A DNA stretch of 5,990 bases from NCBI GenBank assembly GCA_902805985.1, contig CADCUW010000274.1, positions 1 through 5,990 on the forward strand, read 5' to 3'. The notes below the pieces were generated by a model. That model did no database searches, had not been told where the DNA came from, and was given only the letters and a program-made list of their open reading frames with translations. Positions 5,872 through 5,990 of the stretch are shown here, piece by piece. The DNA is from an uncultured Rubrobacteraceae bacterium (GTDB lineage Bacteria; Actinomycetota; Rubrobacteria; Rubrobacterales; Rubrobacteraceae). The position numbers were made by a program, and so were the translations under genes. Position 1 is the first letter of the stretch; the number at the start of each line of letters is the position of its first letter.

Positions 5872-5990
5872 CGGCGCCTCGCGGTCCGGTCGCTCTTGAC
5901 GTGGGTGCGGAAGGTCCGCGTCGGGGCGAACTCGCCGAGCTTGTGGCCCACCATCGACTCCGTGCAGTAGACGGGCACGTGCTTGCGCCC
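5868..5990 (-). CDS. rpsS: Small ribosomal subunit protein uS19 (S19), C-terminal 40 residues
   Basis: S19 sits in the 30S head, pairs with S13 and contacts the A-site tRNA and the L5 region of the 50S subunit. Only the 3' part is present; the gene runs off the high-coordinate edge. The readable frame gives [20 protein letters not shown], then [20 protein letters not shown] and TGA. The [22 protein letters not shown] pattern is diagnostic for S19. The stop overlaps the start of rplV by four bases. Because the upstream end is missing, full length and start codon cannot be judged. Confidence 0.95.
   Translation of the reverse strand, partial: GRKHVPVYCTESMVGHKLGEFAPTRTFRTHVKSDRTARRR

Overview
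The window is a stretch of a bacterial ribosomal-protein supercluster: the distal part of the S10 operon running directly into the spc operon. All genes lie on the minus strand, so transcription runs from high to low coordinates. In that order the genes are rpsS (5' end outside the window), rplV, rpsC, rplP, rpmC, rpsQ, rplN, rplX, rplE, rpsZ (zinc-binding type of S14), rpsH, rplF, rplR, rpsE, rpmD and rplO (3' end outside the window). I see no mobile element, CRISPR array, RNA gene, promoter or terminator. The longest gap between coding regions is 17 bases, so this is one co-transcribed and largely translationally coupled block.

The DNA is GC-rich (about two thirds G+C by eye). The gene order is the standard bacterial one. 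S14 is the four-cysteine form common in Actinomycetota and Bacillota, and L14 and S17 read like actinobacterial versions. My best inference is a high-GC actinobacterium, possibly a deep-branching group such as Rubrobacteria. The genus-level guess is weak.

Region 4833-5990 holds rpsS, rplV and rpsC. Region 3715-4826 holds rplP, rpmC and rpsQ, where S17 carries an unusual acidic N-terminal extension built on a 12-base PEGT repeat. Region 1350-3715 holds rplN, rplX, rplE, rpsZ, rpsH and rplF, all of ordinary length. Region 1-1339 holds rplR, rpsE, rpmD and the start of rplO. Here rplR is split between two reading frames, and S5 begins with a Gly/Arg-rich (RGG) extension from a TTG codon.

The products are parts of the 30S subunit (S19, S3, S17, S14, S8, S5) and the 50S subunit (L22, L16, L29, L14, L24, L5, L6, L18, L30, L15), made in step from one polycistronic mRNA. 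Junctions are tight: 4-base ATGA overlaps (rpsS/rplV, rpsE/rpmD), 1-base overlaps (rpmC/rpsQ, rpsQ/rplN, rpmD/rplO) and an 8-base overlap (rplX/rplE). The points worth a second look are the broken rplR, the two unusual N-terminal extensions, and a strong preference for TAG stop codons (11 of 15). I found no previously undescribed system beyond these.
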